NCBI GenBank assembly: GCA_004102645.1
Contig: CP034928.1
Location: 930,001 to 994,000 of the forward strand
Source of the DNA: Candidatus Bipolaricaulis sibiricus
GTDB lineage: Bacteria > Bipolaricaulota > Bipolaricaulia > Bipolaricaulales > Bipolaricaulaceae
Length of the DNA: 64,000 bases
Direction of reading: 5' to 3'
A program made the translations under genes and the position numbers. Positions 57,088-64,000 of the stretch are shown piece by piece (the stretch's first letter is position 1; the number at the start of each line of letters is the position of its first letter). Under the pieces are notes generated by a model. The model did not search any database, was not told the DNA's origin, and worked only from the letters and a program-made list of their open reading frames with translations.

Positions 57088-57914
57088 CTCGGGCGCGGCT
57101 CGTTGTGCTGGGTGCGTTCCTGATCGTTCTCGTCGGCCTGCTCGCCGCAAGCCTGGCGGACGTGCCGTTTCGTGGCGGACGTCTCCCGTGGGATGGGCCG
57201 CCAGGCGAACCAGGACGCCCTGGGGTAGGAGCCCCGCTGGCAAACGTGTCATGGCTCATCTACGCGCTGTTCGGCCTCTGTGTGGTGGCGCTGGTCGTGG
57301 CCGTCATCGATCGCCGCCTGCGGCGCAGACTTCTGCTTCGGTTGGCTGTCCTGTTGGTCCTGTTGGCCGCGTTGGCCTGGCTCGGGGAGCGCCTCCGGCA
57401 CTCCGATGGGATGCCGGTAGCGGAGGAGCCAGGCTCGCCAGCCCTCGTTCCGTTCCCAAGCGTGGTCGGCTCGTCTGGGGATGCGGATCTCGCTCCCCCC
57501 GGCCGGACCCCAGACTGGATCGCCTATCTGGGCAGTGCAGCGCTCGCAGGTGCTGTCGCCTGGTGGATCTTCAAGCACCACCGGAAGCGCGCTCCCGGTG
57601 ATGCGGACGAGGTGCGGGAGGCGCTCGCCGAAGCCTCAGCGGGTCTGGCGGCCGGGCAGCCCGTATCAGACGTTGTGATCCGTTGTTGGACGCGGATGGT
57701 TGCGGTGGTGTCGCAGCGCACGCGGGGAGTAGACCGGCCAGCTGTCACCCCACGGGAGATCGCTGCTGAGCTCACACGCCTTGGATTGGGAGAAGATGCC
57801 GTGCTCGTCCTCACACGGCTGTTCGAGGAGGTGCGCTACGGCCACAAGGATAGCGAACCACGCCGCGCGGCGGCCTTGGCAGCGTTGGCGGCGATCGAAC
57901 GGGCGTACGGCTAG
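57084..57914 (+). CDS. Membrane protein with a C-terminal DUF4129 domain
   Basis: A 276-residue protein: N-terminal signal/TM (LVVLGAFLIVLVGLLAASLA), two further helices around residues 54-95, a periplasmic Pro/Gly-rich linker, a TM near 150 (WIAYLGSAALAGAVAWWIF), and a cytoplasmic helical DUF4129 domain (VTPREIAAELTRLGLGEDAV, FEEVRYGHKDSEPRR). DUF4129 accompanies transglutaminase-like membrane enzymes in MoxR-DUF58 clusters. It overlaps the aspS stop (ATGA) and starts a five-gene cluster. Confidence 0.85.
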   Translation: MTRARLVVLGAFLIVLVGLLAASLADVPFRGGRLPWDGPPGEPGRPGVGAPLANVSWLIYALFGLCVVALVVAVIDRRLRRRLLLRLAVLLVLLAALAWLGERLRHSDGMPVAEEPGSPALVPFPSVVGSSGDADLAPPGRTPDWIAYLGSAALAGAVAWWIFKHHRKRAPGDADEVREALAEASAGLAAGQPVSDVVIRCWTRMVAVVSQRTRGVDRPAVTPREIAAELTRLGLGEDAVLVLTRLFEEVRYGHKDSEPRRAAALAALAAIERAYG

Positions 57915-57942
57915 CCCGTGGCTGGTTGCGGGGGGCCTCCTC

Positions 57943-58455
57943 GTGGCGGGGGCCGCCGTGTACGCGTTGCGGTTCATCGTGGGCTGGATCCTCGACGGGA
58001 TTGCCTACGTGATCTGGTTTGTGGACGCCCTTCCGCAAGCCCTGGTCTGGTCTGCGCTGCTGGTGGCGGTGTTCGTGCTAAGCCTGCGCCTGAGGCAGGG
58101 CAGACCACGCCGGCAAAGCACGGAGCGCCCTGCTGCTGCGCCAACACCATCCGAGCTCGCCCGCCTCGTCGCGTGCATCCGCGCTGGGGAGAGATCAGCT
58201 CACGCCCGTGGTGAGATCGAGCGACGATTGGGCCAGGTGGCCGTGGCGCTTCGGGTCAAGCGCGAGTCGGTCACCCCACGCCAGGCGTGGGATGAGCTGA
58301 CAGAGGGCCGCTGGCCGACGGACCCGGATCTGCGCGCCGCCCTTCACCTGGACCGCGGGCGGCCGGGATCGCGCCAGGGATACGCTCACCAGCTGGCACG
58401 GGCTGTGGACAAACTCTGGCGCTACGCGGAAGGAGGAAGCCTTGACCGTGGCTGA
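57943..58455 (+). CDS. Small membrane protein of the MoxR cluster
   Basis: About 170 residues with two hydrophobic helices (RFIVGWILDGIAYVIWFV and ALVWSALLVAVFVLSL) and a cytoplasmic helical tail (PTPSELARLVACIRAGERSAHARGEIERR). I do not recognise a named family; similar proteins sit beside moxR and DUF58 genes. The start is uncertain: the frame is open from inside the previous gene, and GTG 57943 is the first reasonable start after that gene's stop. It overlaps moxR by 14 nt. Confidence 0.65.
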   Translation: MAGAAVYALRFIVGWILDGIAYVIWFVDALPQALVWSALLVAVFVLSLRLRQGRPRRQSTERPAAAPTPSELARLVACIRAGERSAHARGEIERRLGQVAVALRVKRESVTPRQAWDELTEGRWPTDPDLRAALHLDRGRPGSRQGYAHQLARAVDKLWRYAEGGSLDRG

Positions 58456-59392
58456 TGTCGCAGAACGTGGACAGGCGATTCTGTCCCGAGTTGAGGAGAT
58501 CATCGTCGGGAAGCATGAGCCGCTTGCCCTGATGCTCGCCGCGATCCTCGCCGGGGGGCACATCCTGGTCGAGGACTTCCCCGGTCTGGCGAAGACCCTC
58601 GCGGCGCGCTGCTTCTCGTGGACGCTCGGACTCTCCTTCAGCCGAATTCAGTTCACCCCAGACCTGCTGCCTGCCGACATCGTCGGCACCCACCTCTTCC
58701 GCCGTGACGAAGGGCGCTTCGAGTTCAGGCCAGGACCCATCTTTGCCCAGCTCGTCCTCGCCGATGAGATCAACCGCGCCACGCCCAAGACGCAGGCTGC
58801 GCTCCTTGAGGCCATGCAGGAGGGCCAGGCCACGATCGAGGGCGACACGCGGGCCCTCCCGCAACCGTTCATCGTGCTCGCGACCCAGAACCCCATCGAG
58901 TACGAAGGCACGTTCCCGCTCCCCGAGGCGCAGGTGGACCGATTCCTCGTACGGGTACGGTTCGGCTATCCGGAGCCGGACGAGGAGAAGGAGATCCTGG
59001 GTCGGCGGATCCGTCGCCAGACGGAAGACGTCTCACTGCCGGCGGTCACCGATGCGGGCGAGATCCTCGCCCTGCGCCGGGCGTTGGAGGATGTGCTCGT
59101 GGATCCCGACCTCATCGCGTACATGGTGGCCCTTGTCGCCGCCACGCGCCGCCATGCTTCGCTGGCGGTGGGGGCCAGCCCCCGCGGATCACTCGCCCTG
59201 CTCAAGCTTGCCCGCGCCCGCGCCGCACTGTCGGGGAGGGACTACGTGCTCCCCGACGACGTGAAGGCCGTTGCCATCCCTGCCCTCGCTCACCGGCTGA
59301 TCCTCTCGCCCGAGCTGTGGACCCGCGATGTGCGGGCCGAGGACGTCGTGGCGGACATCCTGGCCCGGACGCCGGTCCCCAAGGTTGGTTGA
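58442..59392 (+). CDS. MoxR-family AAA+ ATPase
   Basis: A 316-residue chaperone-like ATPase with the MoxR-type Walker A EDFPGLAKTL, Walker B VLADEINRATPKTQAALLEAMQE, sensor 1 VLATQNPIEYEGTFPLPEAQVDRF and sensor 2 near VGASPRGSLALLKLARA. MoxR proteins typically mature metal-binding or VWA-type partners. TTG 58442 is chosen because AAGGAGG lies 5 nt upstream. It is followed by its usual partner, a DUF58 protein, with no gap. Confidence 0.93.
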   Translation: MTVADVAERGQAILSRVEEIIVGKHEPLALMLAAILAGGHILVEDFPGLAKTLAARCFSWTLGLSFSRIQFTPDLLPADIVGTHLFRRDEGRFEFRPGPIFAQLVLADEINRATPKTQAALLEAMQEGQATIEGDTRALPQPFIVLATQNPIEYEGTFPLPEAQVDRFLVRVRFGYPEPDEEKEILGRRIRRQTEDVSLPAVTDAGEILALRRALEDVLVDPDLIAYMVALVAATRRHASLAVGASPRGSLALLKLARARAALSGRDYVLPDDVKAVAIPALAHRLILSPELWTRDVRAEDVVADILARTPVPKVG

Positions 59393-60661
59393 TTGTTCAG
59401 CCGGAAGGCGCAGGTCGAGTTCGGCATGCTGGTGGTTCTCCTGGCGACCGGCGTTGGCCTGCGGCTGCCTCAACTGGCGTTCGTTGCGCTCCCGATTGCC
59501 GTCCATCTCGTGGGCGCGTACGCGTGGGCGGCGTGGGATCGACAACCCCAGCTTGCAGCGCGCCGTTCCCTGTCCGCACGCCGCATCTGGGAGCGAGAGA
59601 CGGTGACCATCGAGACGACGATCGAGAACCTGGGAGCGCGGGTTGAGCTCGTTCACGCGATGGAACGGCTCCCCTCCGGACTGCGCGTTGTGGACGGCAC
59701 GGTGGAGGAGGTCCGTGAGCTCGGGTCCGGGGAGGCGATCCACCTCCGATGCACTGTCGAGGCTCGGCGCGGCCTGTACCTCCTGCCCACAGTGCGGGTC
59801 GAGGCCGAGGATCTCCTGGGGTACACCACGTGGTGCAACGATCTCCCTTGTTCAGCGCCCCTCGTTGCGATCCCGAGGTTCGAGACGATTCCGGCCCTCG
59901 CGATCTCTCCCCGTCGCACGCTCCCCCAGTCCGGCACCGCTCGCTCCCGACGAGGCGGGGTAGGCATCGAGTTCTTCGGGACGCGGGAGTACCGGCCAGG
60001 GGATGAGATCCGTCGCATCCACTGGAAGGCAGCGGCACGCCTCGACCAGCTCGTCGTCACCGAGTTCGAGGAGGAACGTGCTGCCGACGTAGCCGTGGTC
60101 CTCGACGTGCGGGACCGCGCCTACCGCGGACAAGGTGCATCAGACCTGCTCGACTACGCGGCGCGGGCGGCGGCAAGCTTGTGCCAGACGTTTCTCGCCC
60201 ACGGTCACCGGGTGGGCCTCCTCCTGTACGGGGCATACCTCGATTGGGTCTATCCTGGATGCGGACGTCGGCATGGTGAGCGCATCCTGCGTGAGTTGGC
60301 GCGGGCCAAGGTGGGGTCGTCGGAGGTGTTCGCGGAGATCTCGCGACTGCCGACGCGGCTCTTGAGAGCGGGGTCCCAACTCGCGCTTGTCTCCCCCCTC
60401 CTTCCCGGAGACGAAGAAGACCTGGGTGCGCTCGCGTCGCGGGGCTACCGCGTGCTGGCGGTCATCGTGGATGCCACAACGGCGGAGGAGGCGACGGTGG
60501 GTGCCGGACCGGAGGTCGAGCTGGCGCGACGGATCCTCACCCTCGAGCGGTGGACGCTGATCAGTCGGCTTCACGCGGCACGGGTCACGCCCATCGTGTG
60601 GGACGTGCGCTACCCCTTCGCCCCCCAGGCCACAGCCGCAGCGCGAAGGAGGCCGCGGTGA
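59393..60661 (+). CDS. DUF58 family protein
   Basis: A 422-residue protein with two N-terminal helices (FGMLVVLLATGVGLRLP, ALPIAVHLVGAYAWAAW), a beta-rich middle and the DUF58 signature GIEFFGTREYRPGDEIRRIHWKAAARLDQLVVTEFEEE, followed by a VWA-like domain with VVLDVRDRAY. DUF58/VWA proteins are the usual clients of MoxR. TTG 59393 directly follows the moxR stop. The cluster lacks the large transglutaminase often found with these genes. Confidence 0.92.
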   Translation: MFSRKAQVEFGMLVVLLATGVGLRLPQLAFVALPIAVHLVGAYAWAAWDRQPQLAARRSLSARRIWERETVTIETTIENLGARVELVHAMERLPSGLRVVDGTVEEVRELGSGEAIHLRCTVEARRGLYLLPTVRVEAEDLLGYTTWCNDLPCSAPLVAIPRFETIPALAISPRRTLPQSGTARSRRGGVGIEFFGTREYRPGDEIRRIHWKAAARLDQLVVTEFEEERAADVAVVLDVRDRAYRGQGASDLLDYAARAAASLCQTFLAHGHRVGLLLYGAYLDWVYPGCGRRHGERILRELARAKVGSSEVFAEISRLPTRLLRAGSQLALVSPLLPGDEEDLGALASRGYRVLAVIVDATTAEEATVGAGPEVELARRILTLERWTLISRLHAARVTPIVWDVRYPFAPQATAAARRRPR

Positions 60662-61194
60662 TCGTGCCGCTCGTGGGGGCAGTGGCTTCCTGGGTGACCG
60701 CCTGGGCCGGACTGGGCTTCACCCTTGATCCGGCGTGGTGGCTTTCGCTTCTCGTGCCCGGGGCATGGGTCGTCGGCGTCGTGTTCCGCAGGCGGGGCAC
60801 GGTTGTGACTGGGTTCCTCCTTTCCGTGGGACTTGCGGGCGGGGTGGCGCTCACCGGACACGTCGTCCCTGCGCTGGTCGTGATTGCGCTCACACTGTGG
60901 AGCTGGGATCTCGCGCTCTTATGGATCTCTCGCCTTGGACGCGGAGACCCCGGGGCAACAGCCCGTCTGGCCCGGGCTGCTGTCGTTCGCTCTACCACGC
61001 TTGTCGTCGTTGGGCTTGGCGTCGGTACCGGGTTCCTGATGATCCGCATTCGGGTCCCGTTCTGGTGGCTCGTCGGGGGAACCCTGTTGACGTGGCTCGG
61101 CCTGATGGTGATTGTGCGCGGGTTTCGTCGGGCCTACAGCTCGGGCGGAGATGCAAGCGGGAACCGATCTCCCTCGTCTGGCCCGATCATGTAG
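60658..61194 (+). CDS. Multi-pass membrane protein of the MoxR cluster
   Basis: A 178-residue protein with about five hydrophobic helices (IVPLVGAVASWVTAWAGLGF, WWLSLLVPGAWVVGVVF, GLAGGVALTGHVVPALVVIAL, TLVVVGLGVGTGFLMI, FWWLVGGTLLTWLGLMVIV). No family is recognised. GTG 60658 overlaps the DUF58 stop (GTGA) and has GAAGGAGG upstream. It ends the cluster, and its 3' end overlaps the convergent NosD-like gene by 61 nt. Confidence 0.75.
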   Translation: MIVPLVGAVASWVTAWAGLGFTLDPAWWLSLLVPGAWVVGVVFRRRGTVVTGFLLSVGLAGGVALTGHVVPALVVIALTLWSWDLALLWISRLGRGDPGATARLARAAVVRSTTLVVVGLGVGTGFLMIRIRVPFWWLVGGTLLTWLGLMVIVRGFRRAYSSGGDASGNRSPSSGPIM

Positions 61195-61907
61195 GGCAGA
61201 TCAAGGATTCCATCCCCGTCCTTGTCGGGGGCACCGAACCCCTCCCAGTAGTTGCCGCGGAGACCGTCATCCCACACCGCCCCCCCCTCAGAGCGTGCCG
61301 GGTGACGACACCCCAGGAATGCGTTCTGTGCAACAACGATTCCCTCGCTGCGGAGCTCGACGACCACACCGGTGTCGCACCGGTCAAGCAGCGAACCCGC
61401 GAGGAGCGACCCCGTGGTCGCGGCGAACCAGACCCCTGTTCGACAGCGCGACACGCGAACATTGAACAGGTCCACCCCCGATGAGAAGAGGATCTTCACC
61501 CCGTCGGGACATTCCTCAACACGAACCCGAGATACCTGGACCTTCGTCGACAGGAAGACACTGATTCCGACTGCCGATCCCCGGACCCAGGCATCTTCGA
61601 CGGCAACGTTCTTCGCGCTCTGGACCTTGATCGCAGCCACACGGGCCCCCAGGACCTCCACATCGCGAATGATCACCGGCCGGATTGTGCCCGAGATGAG
61701 GATCCCGTAGTCGTCGCCCCCGGCGTCGATCTGGAACCCGGAGATGATGTAGGGATCGCCGAAGATCCCCCATCCTCCGATCACCCCGTTCTCCGGGGTG
61801 AAGTCCTGATCCGAGTTAATGAGGATGGGCCCGCGGCGAACAGGTTCAGCCCACACCGCAGAAGCCCCAGCCAGGACGAGCACCATCAGCAATGCCGCTT
61901 TGCGCAT
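61134..61907 (-). CDS. Secreted right-handed beta-helix protein (NosD-like)
   Basis: A 257-residue exported protein with a signal peptide (ALLMVLVLAGASAVWA). The body has parallel beta-helix rungs (IIRDVEVLGARVAAIKVQSA, VQVSRVRVEECPDGVKILFS, LFNVRVSRCRTGVWF) and ends with GNYWEGFGAPDKDGDGILD, the NosD/periplasmic copper-binding type terminus. In nosD itself the protein helps nitrous oxide reductase maturation, but many homologues simply bind surface carbohydrates. No denitrification genes are nearby. Confidence 0.82.
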   Translation of the reverse strand: MRKAALLMVLVLAGASAVWAEPVRRGPILINSDQDFTPENGVIGGWGIFGDPYIISGFQIDAGGDDYGILISGTIRPVIIRDVEVLGARVAAIKVQSAKNVAVEDAWVRGSAVGISVFLSTKVQVSRVRVEECPDGVKILFSSGVDLFNVRVSRCRTGVWFAATTGSLLAGSLLDRCDTGVVVELRSEGIVVAQNAFLGCRHPARSEGGAVWDDGLRGNYWEGFGAPDKDGDGILDLPYMIGPDEGDRFPLASPPEL

Positions 61908-62088
61908 GCGCGATCACCCAGCACAGAGCGTAGCACCACCGCGGGTCGTTCCCCCAGGGCCTGTGTCCCCTCGGGAGGTTACCTCAGCCCCGCCGCCGAC
62001 CCGGCAGCGGCTCACGCGCTCAGGTATACTTCGTTCTACTCTGAACCTTGGAGCAGCTGGGGAGAGGGCAACACAGATCCGCGTCGAG

Positions 62089-62958
62089 GTGCACCCAACT
62101 GCCGCGGAGTTCCTGGCGTCGGCCGAGGAGACACTCCTTCGCGACGAGGGGCTTCACAACCTCATCCTCGGTCTGGCGTCCCGCGTCCGAGACGGCCGGT
62201 CGTACGGGGACACCCCCCCGTACTTCCTGACCGTCGAGGAGAGAGGAGAGGTTCTCGTCGCCGCCGCCCGCACCCCACCCCATCCGCTCGTCCTCGCAGT
62301 ACCGAGTGGGAACGCGACGGGGATCGAACTGCTTGTCGACCACCTCCTCGAGTCCGATCCTGACCTTCCCGGAGTCAACGGTCTCATCCCCCATGCGACG
62401 GCGTTCGCCACGCTCTGGGCCGCGCGCAGGCCAGCGGCAGTGAAGGTGGCGATGGAGCTGCGAATACACGAGCTGCGGAAGGTGATCCCGCCCGCCGGGG
62501 TGCCGGGGTTCCTGCGCCCAGCCCTGGATCGGGAGCGCGACCTCCTCGCGGAGTGGATTCAGGGATTCCAGGCCGAAGCCGTGCCTGACGATCCGCCCGT
62601 TGACCCCTACGATATCCTGGATCGCTTCAGCGCCGCTCCGGCTACGCTTCGGGTGTGGGACCACGGAGGGCCAGTGTCGATGGCAGGAAGCTCCCGCGTC
62701 TCGGCGCGTGGGGCGAGGGTGAGTCTCGTCTACACCCCTCCCGCGCACCGAGGACACGGATACGCATCGGCGTGCGTGGCCGGTCTGAGTCAGTTCCTCC
62801 TCGATCAGGGGTACGCGTTCTGCACCCTGTACACCGATCTCGCCAATCCGGTCTCAAACAAGATCTACCACCGAATCGGCTATCGCCCGATTGGCGATGC
62901 CGCAGTCTATCGCTTCTCCCCGCACTCGCAGCCCGCGCGGAAACCCGGCGGTCCGTAG
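62089..62958 (+). CDS. GNAT-family N-acetyltransferase
   Basis: About 289 residues. The C-terminal GNAT domain has the acetyl-CoA loop VYTPPAHRGHGYASACVAGLS and the following strand and helix FCTLYTDLANPVSNKIYHRIGYR; the N-terminal half (AEEFLASAEETLLRDEGLHNLIL-like) is a second, divergent GNAT-like module. Substrate unknown. The start is uncertain: GTG 62089 is the only ordinary in-frame start near the homologous region, but a TATACT box at 62025-62030 lies 10 nt before an in-frame CTG at 62041, so a leaderless CTG start is possible. Confidence 0.82.
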   Translation: MHPTAAEFLASAEETLLRDEGLHNLILGLASRVRDGRSYGDTPPYFLTVEERGEVLVAAARTPPHPLVLAVPSGNATGIELLVDHLLESDPDLPGVNGLIPHATAFATLWAARRPAAVKVAMELRIHELRKVIPPAGVPGFLRPALDRERDLLAEWIQGFQAEAVPDDPPVDPYDILDRFSAAPATLRVWDHGGPVSMAGSSRVSARGARVSLVYTPPAHRGHGYASACVAGLSQFLLDQGYAFCTLYTDLANPVSNKIYHRIGYRPIGDAAVYRFSPHSQPARKPGGP

Positions 62959-63115
62959 ACCTGCCGGGCGCAGCTGTGTCGTCGGCTACCCATGATCCGC
63001 TGTCGGTGCGGGATCGTTCGACTACGGAACACGGACAGCAGGCCCCGGTTCTTCCCGCGGGGGATCCGGACCTCTGTCCTGGGCCGACAGCTGAGGCGCG
63101 CTCTCAGCCAGGCCG

Positions 63116-64000
63116 TTAGCGCGTGTCTCCACCTGTCGAGGCGGCAATGAAGCCGCGCACGTCCTCGCGAAACGCCGCGAGCGACGGGAGATCGAGGTAG
63201 AACATGTGACCGGCTTCATAGCACTCCATCTCGAGGTTCCCGCGGAACGCCGGGTCCACGTTCATGTGGGACAGCATGTACTCCGTGGCGAAGACCGGGG
63301 TGGCCAGGTCATAGTAACCCTGCGCTACGAGAACCTTGGTGTACGGATTCTTGGCGATCGCGCCCCGCAGGGTCTCGCCGGTGGCTGGCATGTGGCCCTT
63401 CTCCCACTCCCACTTCTCGTTCACGGTGCGGCTGAGGGTTTCGTAGGTGAGGTCGGTCTCGATCCCCAGCTCGCTGCGGACGTACTGGTTGAACGCCGCG
63501 GTGTAGGGCGGGGTGATGGCAAGCATGGATGGATCGAACTCTGGGCGCTCCGTGACCGCGAGAGCCTCCACCCCCTTGAACCGCGAGTCGAGCCGGCCCA
63601 CGCTCCGCCGCTCGCCGCGGAGGAGTTCCTTGCAGAAGCGGTGGATCTCGACCCGGAGGTTTGTCCCGAGGATGTAGTCGAGGCTCAGCCCCGTGTACCG
63701 CGCAAGCCTCTTCCCGACCGAGCGGCGTTCCGCGTCGGTGAGGCGATCGCCCTTCATCAGCGCCAGGGTGAAGTCCCCCTCCGCCCATGCCTTCACTTCG
63801 GCGACAAGGTCGGGCAGGGCGCGCTTCTGGAGGTCGCCCGCCAGTCGGCCGTGGTACCACGCCGTGGCGGCGTAGGAAGGGACGAACAACTGGTACGGAA
63901 GATCGTTCGCGGGCATGAACCGAATCGCCGCGAGGTCCAACACCGTGGAGATGAGCACGATTCCGTTGAACGCGATACCCCGGTCCACGAGATGGCCAGC
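63116..64000 (-). CDS. Serine carboxypeptidase-like (S10) protein, C-terminal part
   Basis: The frame is open to the window edge, so this is the C-terminal 294 residues. It matches the peptidase S10 alpha/beta-hydrolase family: LNGIVLIS-like start, LFVPSYAATAWYHGRL, and the catalytic Asp and His in VLVAQGYYDLATPVFATEY and CYEAGHMFYLDLPSLAAF. The nucleophile serine (GESYG in the family) must lie outside the window. S10 enzymes remove C-terminal residues from peptides at acidic pH. It is convergent with the GNAT gene across 157 non-coding bases. Confidence 0.88.
   Translation of the reverse strand, partial: AGHLVDRGIAFNGIVLISTVLDLAAIRFMPANDLPYQLFVPSYAATAWYHGRLAGDLQKRALPDLVAEVKAWAEGDFTLALMKGDRLTDAERRSVGKRLARYTGLSLDYILGTNLRVEIHRFCKELLRGERRSVGRLDSRFKGVEALAVTERPEFDPSMLAITPPYTAAFNQYVRSELGIETDLTYETLSRTVNEKWEWEKGHMPATGETLRGAIAKNPYTKVLVAQGYYDLATPVFATEYMLSHMNVDPAFRGNLEMECYEAGHMFYLDLPSLAAFREDVRGFIAASTGGDTR

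Noticed and set aside
61972-62088. ATG 61819 as start of the GNAT gene
   Set aside because: It lies inside the divergent NosD-like gene and the added residues are low-complexity; the promoter-like TATACT is downstream of it.

Overview
The window looks like chromosomal DNA of a GC-rich, Gram-negative-type (diderm) bacterium. Beta-barrel-like exported proteins and a protein ending in an aromatic residue argue for an outer membrane; bacterial sigma-70, DnaG, PdxST and a Pst system argue against an archaeon. SpoVS, an AbrB-PhoU regulator, pyruvate phosphate dikinase with a PPi-type-looking phosphofructokinase, and very compact overlapping operons would fit a deep-branching lineage such as Bipolaricaulota (Acetothermia). 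That placement is inference and was not tested by any search.

Layout. 1-3516: leader and a 51-repeat, 50-spacer CRISPR array of type I-C-like repeats, with no cas genes in view. 3517-5230: a decayed AraC-type regulator, a PKD-domain lipoprotein, a terminator and tRNA-Thr(CGT). 5237-15108: one dense plus-strand run (pdxS-pdxT-gap-comF-MBL hydrolase-dnaG-rpoD-miaA-nnr-tatD) joining vitamin B6 synthesis, glycolysis, replication priming and primary transcription. 15478-16146: radC. 16249-23442: glycogen/sugar block (GH57, glgC, aldolase, phosphofructokinase) followed by a C-terminal processing protease and an M20 amidohydrolase. 23439-25947 (minus): dinB, a probable outer-membrane protein and yidD. 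26105-33460: spoVS-argS-ftsY-ppdK and two peptide-type ABC permeases, with a convergent substrate-binding protein. 34986-41160 (minus): an AbrB-PhoU regulator and pstS-pstC-pstA-pstB-phoU. 41280-43744: tyrosine phenol-lyase and a divergent exported WD40 protein. 44017-50662: a probable outer-membrane barrel followed by a 1763-residue Ig-like/thrombospondin type 3 surface protein. 50663-51776: decayed DNA. 51777-57087: a small anchored protein, a UvrD helicase fused to an Fe-S nuclease, and aspS. 57084-61194: a MoxR/DUF58/DUF4129 cluster. 61134-64000: a NosD-like beta-helix protein, a GNAT acetyltransferase and the end of an S10 carboxypeptidase.

The points most worth following up are: a PstA permease carrying two PDZ-like modules in its first periplasmic loop; three copies of the palindrome CTATATAG confined to the phosphate locus, positioned like operators; CRISPR spacers that overlap one another's targets, and one spacer that carries a near-perfect promoter; many first genes with a -10 box only 6-10 nt before the start codon (leaderless transcripts); competing hairpins in front of pdxST; and the barrel plus giant calcium-repeat protein pair.
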